Position numbers and translations under genes: made by a program. Shown piece by piece: positions 8,875 to 18,430 of a stretch of 64,000 bases of DNA. The notes under the pieces are model-generated. The model saw only the letters and a program-made list of their open reading frames with translations, did no database searches and was not told the origin of the DNA. Every line of letters begins with the position of its first letter. The first letter of the stretch is position 1. This DNA is from Nocardioides sp. TF02-7 (GTDB lineage Bacteria > Actinomycetota > Actinomycetes > Propionibacteriales > Nocardioidaceae). The stretch spans positions 4,638,001 to 4,702,000 of the forward strand of contig NZ_CP092535.1 in NCBI RefSeq assembly GCF_022437945.1. The letters are read 5' to 3'.

Positions 8875-10260
8875 GTGGGTGCTGGTCCCATCCCGTCGTC
8901 CGGGCTGTCGCCCCGGCTCCGGCTGGCAGCCGCGGGCTACCGGTTCCGCGAGAGCCTGTTCCAGTTCCCGGCGCTGATCGTGCTGGGGGGCCTGGTGCTC
9001 GCCGAGGTCGCCGCCCTGGTCGACGAGGCGGTCGGGGGTGAGCGGCTGCCGTTCACGGTGACGATGAACAGCAACGCGGCGACGTGGTTGCTCAGCACCG
9101 TGGCCGGCGCGACGATCACCACCGCCGGCGTGGTGTTCTCGATGACGGTCGTGAGCCTGCAGCTGGCGAGCAGCCAGTTCTCACCGCGGGTGATGCGGTC
9201 GTTCGTCCGCGACCGGCTCAGCCAGCTCGTGATCGGCCTGCTCGTCGCGACCTTCGTCTTCTGCGTGCTGACCCTCCGCCACATCGACGGCGACGCCGCG
9301 TCCGCGGCTCCGTCGGTGTCGATGACCGTCGCCCTGGTGCTGGTGGTGGCGACGGTGCTGCTCATCATCGCCCACCTCAACCACCTCGCCGGACGGCTGC
9401 AGGTCGGCGAGGTGGTGCGGGCGATCTTCGATGAGGGCGAGCACACCATCAGGGACCTGGAGCGGCAGGTGGCGCGGGAGCGACCGGCCGACCGCGTGCC
9501 GGAGACGGGCGGAAGCGTGCTGACCGTCTCCGCCACCCGGGCCGGGTGGGTGACCCAGGCGCCGGGCGACGCGATGCTCTACGTCGTCCCCGAGCACGCC
9601 GTCGTCCGGCTGGAGACCCGCACCGGCGCCTACATCCACCGCGGCGAGCCGCTCGCGACCCTGAGGCTCCCGCCGGGGACGGACGAGGACCGGGTGCTGG
9701 TCGACGTCCGCGCCGCCGTCGAGGTGAGCGACGTGCGCACCATGCAGCAGGACGTCGACTTCGCGCTCCGGCAGCTGGTCGACATCGGGCTGCGGGCGCT
9801 GAGCCCGGCGGTCAACGACCCGACGACCGCCGTCGAGGCGATCCTCCGCGTGGCGGGCCTGATGCGCCAGGTGCTGGCGGCCGACCTGCCCGCTGCTGCG
9901 ATCGAGGGGCCGGGCGGTCGCTACCTGCTGCGACCGTGGTCGTTGACGCACGAGGAGTACGTCGCGCACGCGTTCGACCAGCTGCGCCAGACGGCAGGCT
10001 CCCAGACGCAGGTCGCCGCGGCGCTGCTCCGCGCCCTCCGGATGCTCCGCCAGTACGCGCGCGAGAGCGACCGGCCCGAGCACCTGCCCGCACTGGAGCG
10101 GCAGCTCCGGATGGTCATCGACTCCGTCCGCGACCGTGACGACCTCCACCCGACCGACCGCGACCGGCTGCTCGCGATGGCGGACGACGCGACCGACCCG
10201 GCCGACCACTCCCCCGACCTGCGGCCCGGCACGGAGGCGCCGGAGCACCGGCGGCCCTAG
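8875..10260 (+). CDS. DUF2254 family membrane protein
   Basis: 461 residues, intact. GTG 8875 follows GGAAGGAGG. Four membrane helices lie in the first 200 residues (FPALIVLGGLVLAEVAALV, the ATITTAGVVFSMTVVSLQLA region, LVIGLLVATFVFCVLTL and VALVLVVATVLLIIAHL). A soluble C-terminal region follows with the family pattern QQDVDFALRQLVDIGLRALS and PAVNDPTTA. DUF2254 proteins are widespread integral membrane proteins without an established activity. It converges on the Mrp operon with a 26-bp gap. Confidence 0.9.
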   Translation: MGAGPIPSSGLSPRLRLAAAGYRFRESLFQFPALIVLGGLVLAEVAALVDEAVGGERLPFTVTMNSNAATWLLSTVAGATITTAGVVFSMTVVSLQLASSQFSPRVMRSFVRDRLSQLVIGLLVATFVFCVLTLRHIDGDAASAAPSVSMTVALVLVVATVLLIIAHLNHLAGRLQVGEVVRAIFDEGEHTIRDLERQVARERPADRVPETGGSVLTVSATRAGWVTQAPGDAMLYVVPEHAVVRLETRTGAYIHRGEPLATLRLPPGTDEDRVLVDVRAAVEVSDVRTMQQDVDFALRQLVDIGLRALSPAVNDPTTAVEAILRVAGLMRQVLAADLPAAAIEGPGGRYLLRPWSLTHEEYVAHAFDQLRQTAGSQTQVAAALLRALRMLRQYARESDRPEHLPALERQLRMVIDSVRDRDDLHPTDRDRLLAMADDATDPADHSPDLRPGTEAPEHRRP

Positions 10261-10270
10261 CGTCCGCCGG

Positions 10271-10300
10271 CACCGGAGCTCGAGCGTCACTTCTCCGGTG
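10271..10300. terminator. Hairpin between convergent DUF2254 and mnhG genes
   Basis: CACCGGAG (10271-10278) pairs with CTCCGGTG (10293-10300). It overlaps the last codons of mnhG and follows the DUF2254 stop by 10 nt. A short GC stem without T tract that could serve both transcripts. Confidence 0.4.
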
Positions 10301-10652
10301 ACGTCGGGTCGACCGGCAGCGTGTGACTGAGGTCGTCGACCACCAGCAGGTCGCGCCGGACCTGGCCGGCCCGGAACGACGCCCGCCCCACCATGTGGCT
10401 GCCGATCGGCGTGGTCACCATCTGGAAGACCGCGACCATCACGAGCAGCCCGAGGGCTGCCGGCTCACGTAGCCGCAGCGCCAGGCCGAGCAGGATCACC
10501 AGCAGTCCCAGCACCTGGGGCTTGGTGGCCGAGTGCATCCGGGTGAGCAGGTCGGGGAACCGGAGGATCCCGATCGCGGCGATGAGCGTGAGCAGCGCTC
10601 CGACCACGAGGCAGACCCCGGCGGCAACGTCGGCGACGTCGACGAGACTCAC
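10287..10652 (-). CDS. mnhG: Mrp/Mnh cation/proton antiporter subunit G
   Basis: 121 residues, last gene of the Mrp operon. Three helices with the PhaG/MnhG signature region GILRFPDLLTRMHSATKPQVLG. Subunit G is a small membrane piece of the hetero-oligomeric Na+(K+)/H+ antiporter. GTG 10652 overlaps the mnhF stop (GTGA). The polar tail HTLPVDPTSPEK is typical in length. Intact. Confidence 0.92.
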   Translation of the reverse strand: MSLVDVADVAAGVCLVVGALLTLIAAIGILRFPDLLTRMHSATKPQVLGLLVILLGLALRLREPAALGLLVMVAVFQMVTTPIGSHMVGRASFRAGQVRRDLLVVDDLSHTLPVDPTSPEK

Positions 10653-10927
10653 GCCCTCTCCTCCTCCACGTCGTCGCTGCCCTGGGTGAACCGGGCGACG
10701 CTCACGGACCCGACGAAGCCGAGCAGCGAGAGCACCACCAGGACCGGCAGGGTCGTCGTGTGCCGGTTGACCGCGGCCTCGACCGCCAGCCCGCAGATCA
10801 CGACCGCCACCAGGACGTCGAGCGCGACCACCCGGTCGAGCATGGTGGGACCCCACGAGATCCGGACGACCAGCATCAGCGACGCGACGGTCAGCAGGGC
10901 GACGCAGCAGACCAGGACGGCGCTCAT
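10649..10927 (-). CDS. mnhF: Mrp/Mnh antiporter subunit F
   Basis: 92 residues with three helices and the conserved WGPTMLDRVVALDVL motif of MrpF/PhaF. It overlaps its neighbours by four bases on both sides (ATGA and GTGA), implying coupled translation. Intact. Confidence 0.92.
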   Translation of the reverse strand: MSAVLVCCVALLTVASLMLVVRISWGPTMLDRVVALDVLVAVVICGLAVEAAVNRHTTTLPVLVVLSLLGFVGSVSVARFTQGSDDVEEERA

Positions 10928-11505
10928 GACGACACCTCCTCAGACCGTGTCTCCTGGACCGGGCCGGTGTCGGCACCGAGTGCCATCACGACGCGACGCT
11001 CGAGTGCGAAGGTCTGCCGGCGCATCTTGTCGACGCCTCGCTGGTCGCCCGCGTCGAGCACGTGGAGGAAGAGGGTGTGGGTCGACCGGCGGGCCTCGAC
11101 GACCAGGCTGCCCGGCACCAGCGACGTCATCTCCGCCACCACCGTCAGCACCAGGTCGGAGTCGGTGCGCAGGTCGACCTCGATGACCGCGTTGCGCGGC
11201 TCACGCCGCAGCTGCAGCGTCGTCCAGGACACCTGCACGCTGGCGACCACGACGTCGGCGAGGAACCGCACCACCAGCCAGCCCAGCCACAGCGGGCGGA
11301 CCCTGAGCCGCATCCGCAGCCGGGGGAACGGGAACACCAGGCACACCGCCACCGCCACCACGAGGCCCCCGACCACCGTGAAGGCCGACAGGTCGCCCCA
11401 GAGCGCAACCCAGACCGCCGCCAGCCAGAGCACCGCCGCCGGCTGGAGACCGGCCACCCGGGGTGGGCGCGAGAGCTCGTCGGGGCGCTGGGGTGCGGTC
11501 CTCAT
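10924..11505 (-). CDS. mnhE: Mrp/Mnh antiporter subunit E
   Basis: 193 residues. Two N-terminal helices (AAVLWLAAVWVALWGDLSAF and VVGGLVVAVAVCLVFPF) and the MnhE core EMTSLVPGSLVVE. ATG 11505 is chosen because it overlaps the mnhD stop (ATGA). Subunit E is needed for assembly of the complex. The C-terminal extension after residue 170 is charged. Intact. Confidence 0.92.
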   Translation of the reverse strand: MRTAPQRPDELSRPPRVAGLQPAAVLWLAAVWVALWGDLSAFTVVGGLVVAVAVCLVFPFPRLRMRLRVRPLWLGWLVVRFLADVVVASVQVSWTTLQLRREPRNAVIEVDLRTDSDLVLTVVAEMTSLVPGSLVVEARRSTHTLFLHVLDAGDQRGVDKMRRQTFALERRVVMALGADTGPVQETRSEEVSS

Positions 11506-13190
11506 GGCGTCTCCCCCGGCAGCACCACCGAGACGTAGGTCTCCCGGTCGGTCAGGTCGCGCGCCGCCCGGTCGGCGTACCCCAGCACCGGCCCGGCGAC
11601 CACCGTGAGGGCGAGGCTGCACAGCACCAGTCCGCTCGTGGCGCCGACCATCGTCCGCGGCAGCCGGTTGGGCAGCAGGCCCTGGCTGGTGAGCTGGTGC
11701 AGGTCCTGGTCGGTGCCCTCGTCGTCGTCGAGGATCCGGCGCGCCTCGTCGCGCTCGCCGATGCCGACGCTGCTGGTGCCGACGTGCACGTGGTCGCGGT
11801 GCACCACGACCTCGGTGCCGGCGGGGCCGTCGCCGTCGAGGCCCGACAGCGCCCGCGCCATCTCGTGCGCCTGCTCCGGGGTGCGCCAGAAGGCCAGGTT
11901 CCAGCTCTTCGCCACGGCGTACAAGGTCAGCAGGCTGGTGAGCATGCCGGCGGCGACCAGCGCGTAGGCGAGCGGCGTGCCGACCCGGATCGCGCCGTCG
12001 GTGAGCGCCACCTTCCCCAGGAACCCGGACATCGGCGGGATGCCCGCCAGGTTCATCGCCGGCACGAAGTACAGGACCCCGAGCACCGGCGCCAGCCGCG
12101 CGAGCCCGCCCAGCTTGAGCAGGCTGGTGGAGCCGCCTCTTCGCTCGACCAGTCCGAGCACCAGGAACAGGGTCGACTGGATCGTGATGTGGTGGACGAC
12201 GTAGAAGATGGCCCCGGTGAAGCCGGCGACCGTGGCGAGCCCGATGCCGAGCACCATGTAGCCGATGTGGCTGACCAGGGTGAACGAGAGCATCCGCTTG
12301 ATGTCGGTCTGGGCCACCGCTCCGAGGATGCCGACCAGCATCGTGAGCAGCGCCGCCGCCAGCAGCAGGTCGGTCAGCGGGCGGTCGGGGAACAACAGCG
12401 TCTGGGTGCGCATGATCGCGTAGACGCCGACCTTGGTGAGCAGGCCGGCGAACACCGCCGTGACCGGCGCGGGCGCCGTGGGATAGCTGTCGGGCAGCCA
12501 GAACGACAGGGGGAAGACCGCCGCCTTGATCGCGAACGTGGTGAGGAGGAGCAGCTGGAGCACCAGGCTCACCGACGGCGGGAGGTCGTCGAGGCGCCCG
12601 GCCAGCTGGGCGAGGTTGAGGCTGCCCGTGGCGGCGTAGACCGCCGCCAGCGAGATCAGGAACAGGCTGGAGGACAGCAGGTTGACGATGACGTAGATGG
12701 TGCCGGCACGGATCCGCGCACTGGTGCCGCCGAGCGTGAGCAGGACGTAGCTGGCGAAGAGCAGCATCTCGAAGCTGACGAACAGGTTGAACAGGTCACC
12801 GGCGAGGAACGCGTTGGACACCCCGGCGGCGAGCACGAGGAACGTCGGGTGGTAGATCGTCAGCGGCGTCTCGGACTCGTCGCCGGTCATGCCCTGGCCG
12901 ACGGAGTAGAGCAGCACGGCGAGGGTGACCACCGCCGACACCAGGAGCATCAGGGCCGAGAGCCGGTCGGCGACCAGCGAGATCCCCAGTGGCACCTTCC
13001 ACGCGCCGATCCACAGGACCTGGGGGCCGTCGCGGTCGGTCGCGTACACCAGCGTCGCCGCGATCACCACCACGGCGGTGAGCACCGAGGTGCTGACCGC
13101 TCGCTGCAGCCCCGGACGCCTGCTCAGCACGAGGGTCAGCCCTGCCCCCGCCAGGGGCAGGAGAACGGGGAGGGGAACCAGCCAGCTCAT
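11502..13190 (-). CDS. mnhD: Mrp/Mnh antiporter subunit D
   Basis: 562 residues. A proton-translocating homologue of NADH dehydrogenase subunits ND2/ND4/ND5, with the core helices and conserved charged sites AIKAAVFPLSFWLPDSYPTA, FAGLLTKVGVYAI and TDIKRMLSFTLVSHIGYM. ATG 13190 overlaps the mnhC stop. An insertion of about 60 polar residues (EVVVHRDHVHVGTSS) lies between the last two helices. This is the longest Mrp gene in the window without a frameshift. Confidence 0.95.
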   Translation of the reverse strand: MSWLVPLPVLLPLAGAGLTLVLSRRPGLQRAVSTSVLTAVVVIAATLVYATDRDGPQVLWIGAWKVPLGISLVADRLSALMLLVSAVVTLAVLLYSVGQGMTGDESETPLTIYHPTFLVLAAGVSNAFLAGDLFNLFVSFEMLLFASYVLLTLGGTSARIRAGTIYVIVNLLSSSLFLISLAAVYAATGSLNLAQLAGRLDDLPPSVSLVLQLLLLTTFAIKAAVFPLSFWLPDSYPTAPAPVTAVFAGLLTKVGVYAIMRTQTLLFPDRPLTDLLLAAALLTMLVGILGAVAQTDIKRMLSFTLVSHIGYMVLGIGLATVAGFTGAIFYVVHHITIQSTLFLVLGLVERRGGSTSLLKLGGLARLAPVLGVLYFVPAMNLAGIPPMSGFLGKVALTDGAIRVGTPLAYALVAAGMLTSLLTLYAVAKSWNLAFWRTPEQAHEMARALSGLDGDGPAGTEVVVHRDHVHVGTSSVGIGERDEARRILDDDEGTDQDLHQLTSQGLLPNRLPRTMVGATSGLVLCSLALTVVAGPVLGYADRAARDLTDRETYVSVVLPGETP

Positions 13191-13633
13191 CCGCGCGACC
13201 CCTCCTCCTCCGGCAGCTCGAAGTCCTCCTCGGCCGCACCGCTGGACAGGTCGAAGCTGTCCGACGCCTGGTCGGTCTCCGCCAGCCGGCGGATCGTGCG
13301 GTCCTCCACGTCGTCCTGGACGTCGTCGTGGCCGGTGAGCTGCCAGCTGCGGTAGGCCATCGCCAGGACGAACGCCGACGTCGCCAGGCTGATGACGATC
13401 GCCGTGAGCACGAGCGCCTGCGGGAGCGGGTCGCTCATCTCCGAGGGGTCGTTGCGACCGACGATGGGGGCTCGTCCGGCGGGACCGCTGGCGACGAGGA
13501 ACAGCACGTTGACGCCGTTGCTCATCATCACCAGGCCGACGAGCACGCGGGTGAGGCTGCGCTCGAGCAGCAGATAGATCCCGCACCCGATCATCGCCGA
13601 CGCCGCCAGGATCAACGCCACGTTCGCGCTCAC
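13187..13633 (-). CDS. mnhC: Mrp/Mnh antiporter subunit C
   Basis: 148 residues; an NuoK-like three-helix protein with GLVMMSNGVNVLFLVASG and PLPQALVLTAIVISLATSAF. GTG 13633 overlaps the subunit A stop. An acidic 40-residue C-terminal tail (AAEEDFELPEEEGSRG) extends beyond the usual family length. Intact. Confidence 0.93.
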   Translation of the reverse strand: MSANVALILAASAMIGCGIYLLLERSLTRVLVGLVMMSNGVNVLFLVASGPAGRAPIVGRNDPSEMSDPLPQALVLTAIVISLATSAFVLAMAYRSWQLTGHDDVQDDVEDRTIRRLAETDQASDSFDLSSGAAEEDFELPEEEGSRG

Positions 13634-16530
13634 GAGGTCACCTCCCGCTCGCCCGCACCGTCCGCGGCGGCCAGCTCGGCCTCGCGCAGCAGCTGGCGGT
13701 CGATCGCCGACCCGAGGCTGCGCAGCAGGTCGAGCACCAGGCCGACCACCAGCAGGTAGACGCCGATGTCGAAGAACAGCGAGGTGACCAGGTGCAGGTC
13801 GCCCAGCACCGGGAGGTGCAGGTCGACCACCGCGCTCTGGAGGACCGCGCCGCCGAACGCCAGCGGCGCCAGCCCCGAGGCCACCGCGACGAACAACCCG
13901 GCGCCCATCAGCGCCCCGGCGTCGACCGGCGCCGCCTCGTCGAGCTCGTAGCGACCGCCGGCGAGGTAGCGCACCACGAGCGCCAAACCCGTGACGAGGC
14001 CGGCGGCGAACCCGCCGCCGGGGTCGTTGTGGCCCGAGAACAGCAGGTAGACGGAGAAGACCACGATGGTGTGGAACACCAGCCGGGTGACCACCTCGAA
14101 GATGATCGAGCGGCGCTCGGGCGTGAGCGTCCGGCCGCCGGGGATCCAGACGTGCCGGCTGGGGCCGGGGGTGGGAGGTGCCTGCTCGGGCGGGGCCACG
14201 AACTGCTCGACCAGCTTGATCGTCGACCGGCGGGTCCGCAGGAACACCAGGCTCGCCACACCGGTCGCCGCGGCCACGAGGACGGAGATCTCGCCCATCG
14301 TGTCCCAGGCCCGGATGTCGACCAGCGTCACGTTGACGATGTTGCGCCCGCCGCCGTACTCGACCGACTCCTCGGGGAAGTCGGCGGACACCGGCACCGC
14401 CGTCCGCGCCTCGGTCGCCACCAGCATCACGCCCGCCACGACGGCTGCCACGGTCGCACCGAGCGCCATCCGCCAGTAGCGCGAGCGCGTCAGCGGCCGG
14501 TCGGTGAAGTACGGCGGCAGCCGGCGCAGCACCAGGACGAACGCGACCAGCGTCACCGTCTCGACGAGCATCTGCGTGAGGGCCAGGTCGGGGGGCGCCG
14601 TGGAGGAGGAACAGCATGGCGGTGCCGTAGCCGGTGACCCCCACGAGCACGACCGCCTTGAGGCGGCGCCGGGCCCGCGTGGTGAGGATGGCGGCGACGA
14701 CGATCACCACCGCCACCACGACCTGTCCGCCGTTGTCCCACCCCACCACGTCGGGCGTCCCGTCGACCGCCGCGACCATGGCGAGCCCGGGGGAGCACCA
14801 CCACGACCAGCAGGATGACGCTGAGGTAGGCCGACACCGAGCCACGCTGGGTCAGGCCGGTGACCTCGACCGCGGCGCGGTCGAGGAACCGGATGATGCG
14901 GAAGTAGGCACGCTCGGCGCTGCGCGGCGCACTGAGCCTGGCCTGCAGGCGCGCGAACGGCTCGCGCGCCCAGAACAGGAGCAGGCCGCCGCCGATCGAG
15001 ACGACCGAGAGCGCGAGGGCGGGCCCCGGGCCGTGCCAGAGCGCCAGCTCGGTCACGCTGCCGGCGGGGAACACCGCGACGTACGGCAGCAGCATCTCGG
15101 TCTCGGTGTGGCCACCGAACCCCAGCACCAGCGAGAGCGCGGCGAGCAGCAGCGGTGCGCCGAGGAACCCGAGCGGGATCCGCTCCACCTGCACCGGGTC
15201 GACGTCGGGCTTGCGCGCGAACGCACCCCAGAGGAAGCGTGCGGTGTAGGCGGCGGTCAGCGCCGAGCCGAGGACCACACCGGTCACCACGAGCCACCCG
15301 GCGAGCCCGCCCAGCCCGGTGCCCTCGCCCTCGACCGCCGCGTCGGTGAGGGCGCCGAAGACGCTCTCCTTGGCGACGAAGCCGGTCATCGGCGGCAGCC
15401 CGGCCATGGAGGCGCCGGCGACGGCAGCGACCACGGCGAGCAGCGGGGTGGAACGGCCGAGGCCCGACAGCCGGCGCAGGTCGCGGGTGCCGGTCTCGTG
15501 GTCGATGGTGCCGACCACCATGAACAGCGTGGCCTTGAACAACGCGTGCGCGACCAGCATCGCGAGCCCGGCGAGCGCCGTGGCCCGGGTGCCGACGCTG
15601 ACGACGACCAGGGAGGAACCCGAGCTGGCTGACGGTCCCGTAGGCCAGCAGCAGCTTGAGGTCGTACTGACGCAGCGACCGCAGGCCGCCGAGCACCATC
15701 GTGACGATGCCCAGCGTGAGCAACAGCCCCCGCCACCCGGGGACGTCGGCGAACGCGGGAGCGAGGAGCGCCACGAGGTAGACGCCGGCCTTCACCATCG
15801 CGGCCGCGTGGAGGTAGGCGCTGACCGGGGTCGGCGCCGCCATCGCGGCGGGGAGCCAGAAGTGGAACGGGAACAGCGCCGACTTGCTGATCGCGCCGAG
15901 CAGCATGAGGAGGACCCCGACCGTCACGGCCGTACCGGACGGCGGGTCGGCCACGATCTCGGTGATCCGGAAGGTGCCCGCCTCGATCCCGATGAGAAGA
16001 GCGCCGACCAGCAGCGCGAGGCCGCCGAAGGTCGTGACGACGAGCGCCTGCAGGGCGGCGGCACGGCCGGCTCGCTTGGCGGGGTCCTGACCGATGAGGA
16101 GGTAGGAGAAGACCGTCGTCAGCTCCCAGAACACGTAGAGCAGGAGCAGGTCGTCGGCGAGGACCAGGCCGAGCATCGCCCCGGCGAAGCCGACGAAGAC
16201 GCCGGCGAACAACCCGAGCCCCGCGCTGTCGTCGGCGAAGTACCAGGCGCAGTAGACCAGGACGAGGGCGCCGATGCCGGCGACGACGAGCACCATCACC
16301 CACTGCAGCGACCCCATCGCGAACGCGAGGTCGAGATCGAGGACCGGCACCCAGCCGGTCACCTCGGTCGCCACCTCCGCGTCGGCGACCCGGCCGCTCG
16401 AGGCCAGCGCCCACCCGGCGGCGGCAGCCGGGACGAGCGCGAGCAGGAGGAAGGCGCGCCGGCCGAGCGCGCGGACCAGCCCCGGGGCGACGAGCGCAGC
16501 CAGGAAGTGCGCGAGCACCAGGGCTACCAA
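13630..16530 (-). CDS. mnhA: Mrp/Mnh antiporter subunit A with fused B domain (three frameshifts)
   Basis: About 965 residues after repair, the usual length for MrpA fused to an MnhB-type C-terminal part. N-terminal ND5-like helices carry LADDLLLLYVFWELTTVFSYLLIG, SKSALFPFHFWLPAAM and AAAMVKAGVYLV. The middle carries HALFKATLFMVVGTIDHETG and GLPPMTGFVAKE, and the C-terminal B part FSGHNDPGGGFAAGL. Start is TTG 16530: GGGAGGA sits 6 nt upstream and no other start codon is in frame. One extra base must be removed at 15611-15613, 14789-14793 and 14590-14595. First gene of the operon mnhA-C-D-E-F-G; gene overlaps of 4 nt run throughout. Confidence 0.9.
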
Positions 16531-16603
16531 CTGATGTCCTCCCGCCGACCCGACCGCTGACCGACATCAGCCTAGGGGGACCCGCCGAACCGGTGCCGCC
16601 CGG

Positions 16604-16881
16604 TCACGGCTCCATCGGGATGTCGAGCACGGCTATTCCCCGCATCTCGAGCCGCACCGACGTCGGCGACCGCACCATCCGGCCGAGCACGCCGGTGCAG
16701 TCGGTGCACCGCAGCACCGTGCCCGGGCCGCCCACGTAGGCGAGACCCCTCCGCGAGCACGCGGACCGAGCCGCAGTGGTCGCAGGTCACCCGCGCGGAG
16801 GTGACGTCCACGGCGAACACCTCTCCCAGCGCTCCTGCGACGGCGTTGCCGTCGAGGGGCGCGGTGGTCGTCGTCAGCCAC
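16604..16881 (-). CDS. DUF6510 family zinc-ribbon-like protein (frameshifted)
   Basis: About 91 residues after repair: PLDGNAVAGALGEVFAVDV, then CDHC and later CTDC, which form a CxxC/CxxC zinc-ribbon-like pair as in DUF6510 proteins. The proposed start is GTG 16881 with AGGAGA upstream. Two indels are needed, one within the first codons (about 16864) and one at the C4 run 16746-16749. It follows the ferredoxin reductase gene by 12 bp and closes a three-gene set with the molybdenum oxidoreductase. The role is unknown; the fixed company suggests a maturation or electron-transfer accessory. Confidence 0.65.
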
Positions 16882-16893
16882 TGGTCTCTCCTG

Positions 16894-17662
16894 TCAGCCG
16901 AACCGCTCGGTCCTGATCTCCGAAGCCGGGTGCCCCCGCTCCAGCAGCACCCGGGTCGCGTGCTCGACGAACCCGTTGGGCCCGCACACGTAGGCGCGGG
17001 ACGCCTCGTCGCCGGGCGGGGGCACGTCCTCGGGTCGCAGCCGGCCAGGAGCTCGCGGGTCGTCGGGCAGGCCGCTCCGGGTGAAGATCCGGTCGACCCG
17101 CACCTGGTCGGTCGACCTCCCGGTCTCGTGCAGCTCCGCGGCATAGAACACGTGGTCGGGCGTCCGGGTCGAGTACAGCAGGTGGAACGGCGCGGCCGAC
17201 GTGGAGCGGACCCGCGCCCGCAGCATCGCCATCAGGGGCACGATCCCCGAGCCGCCCGCGAGGAGGAGCACGGGCGCGCGGAGCGAGGGCGTCCAGCGGA
17301 ACCAACCGCCGAGGGGGACCCCGGAGCTCGAGCTGGTCGCCGTCCGCCATCACCTCGACGAGGTACGTCGACACCTCGCCGTCGCGGACCCGCTGCACGG
17401 TGAGCTCGAGACGGTCCGGCTCCCCGACCGACGCGATCGAGTAGCTGCGCTGCGCCGTGTACCCGTCCTCGGCGGTCAACCGGACGTCCACGTGCTGCCC
17501 GGCGTCGTGACCCCTCCATCCGGGGACGTCGAGCACGAGGGTCCGGGCCGACCGGGTCTCCATCCGGCTCTCGACGAGCCGGGCGGCGAGCCACCGGCCG
17601 GGCGCGACGACCGCCGACCCGGCTGGTTCCGCGGCGTCGACGGCGGGCTCAGTCGCCGGCAT
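16894..17662 (-). CDS. Ferredoxin-NADP+ reductase-type flavoprotein (frameshifted)
   Basis: About 255 residues. FAD-binding beta-barrel with RSYSIASVGEPDR, NAD(P)-binding half with LLLAGGSGIVPLMAML, and C-terminal CGPNGFVE, the usual order of the ferredoxin reductase superfamily. There is no 2Fe-2S domain. One extra base in the G5 run at 17313-17317 splits the gene. ATG 17662 overlaps the end of the molybdopterin gene by 14 bp. The likely role is to move electrons between NAD(P)H and the adjacent molybdopterin oxidoreductase. Confidence 0.88.
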
Positions 17663-18248
17663 AGCGCTGCTCGAGCCAGGGGTCGCCGCGGTCGTGGTAG
17701 CCGACCGTCTCCCAGAAGCCCGGCTCGTCGTCGTCCCGGAGGTCGATGCCGTTGACCCACTTGGCCGACTTCCAGAGGTAGAGGTGGGGAACCAGCAGCC
17801 GGGCCGGTCCGCCGTGCTCGGGTGCCAGGTCCTCGCCGTCGTGCTCGAACGCGATCCACGCCTTGCCGTCGGTGAGGTCCTCCAACGCGAGGTTCGTGGT
17901 GTAGTCGCCGTAGCACCGGACCAGCGCGTACTCCGCCGCGGTCCCGACCTCGTCGAGGAGGGTGTCGAGCGAGACGCCGCGCCACCGCGTCCCCAGCCGG
18001 CTCCACCGGGTCACACAGTGGATGTCGACGGTCACCTCCTCGCTCGGGAGGGCCATCAGCCCGTCCCAGTCGAACCGGGTCGTGGTCCCGTCGAGGTCCT
18101 CGACCTCCAGCCGCCAGTCGGCGCGGTCGACGTACGGGGTCGGCCCGGCGGAGAGCACCGGGAAGTCGTCGGTGACGTACTGCCCCGGCGGGACCCGCCC
18201 GTCGGGCTGCTCGCGACGCGCTCCGAACCCCCGGCTGATCACGGCCAT
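17649..18248 (-). CDS. Molybdopterin-dependent oxidoreductase (sulfite oxidase/YedY-like fold)
   Basis: 199 residues, intact. A compact SUOX-fold protein with the cofactor-ligating Cys in VDIHCVTRWSRLGTRW and the family segments LLVPHLYLWKSAKWV and FWETVGYHDRGDPW. There is no signal peptide or twin-arginine motif, so it is cytoplasmic, unlike E. coli MsrP/YedY. ATG 18248 has a GGGAAG site. It is cotranscribed with the reductase and DUF6510 genes; the substrate cannot be read from sequence. Confidence 0.9.
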   Translation of the reverse strand: MAVISRGFGARREQPDGRVPPGQYVTDDFPVLSAGPTPYVDRADWRLEVEDLDGTTTRFDWDGLMALPSEEVTVDIHCVTRWSRLGTRWRGVSLDTLLDEVGTAAEYALVRCYGDYTTNLALEDLTDGKAWIAFEHDGEDLAPEHGGPARLLVPHLYLWKSAKWVNGIDLRDDDEPGFWETVGYHDRGDPWLEQRYAGD

Positions 18249-18430
18249 GGCTTCCCCGCTTCCCGGTCGAGGTCGACCGACTACGCGCCAGCATGCAGCA
18301 TTTCCGCGCCGGGCGGCAGCGGTGACGGCTCTCGCGGCGTCGGCGGTGACGACAGCGCCCGCGGTTCCCGCCGCTCTCCGCGTCGGCCGAGCGCACCGGA
18401 GGCCCATGGACCGCGTGCCACAGTAGGGAC
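18249..18430. promoter_or_regulatory. Divergent intergenic region, molybdoenzyme operon and TerC
   Basis: 182 bp between two divergent starts. Promoters of both units must lie here. No clear -10/-35 pair and no recognisable manganese (yybP-ykoY) riboswitch was found upstream of the TerC gene. Confidence 0.4.

Noticed and set aside
14590..15613. Programmed ribosomal frameshifting in mnhA
   Set aside because: Three shifts in one gene, with the same run type broken in dozens of unrelated genes, point to sequence error. No slippery site plus pseudoknot was seen.
18249..18430. yybP-ykoY manganese riboswitch before TerC
   Set aside because: The leader is short and the conserved internal loops were not found. 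The mntP leader was also negative.
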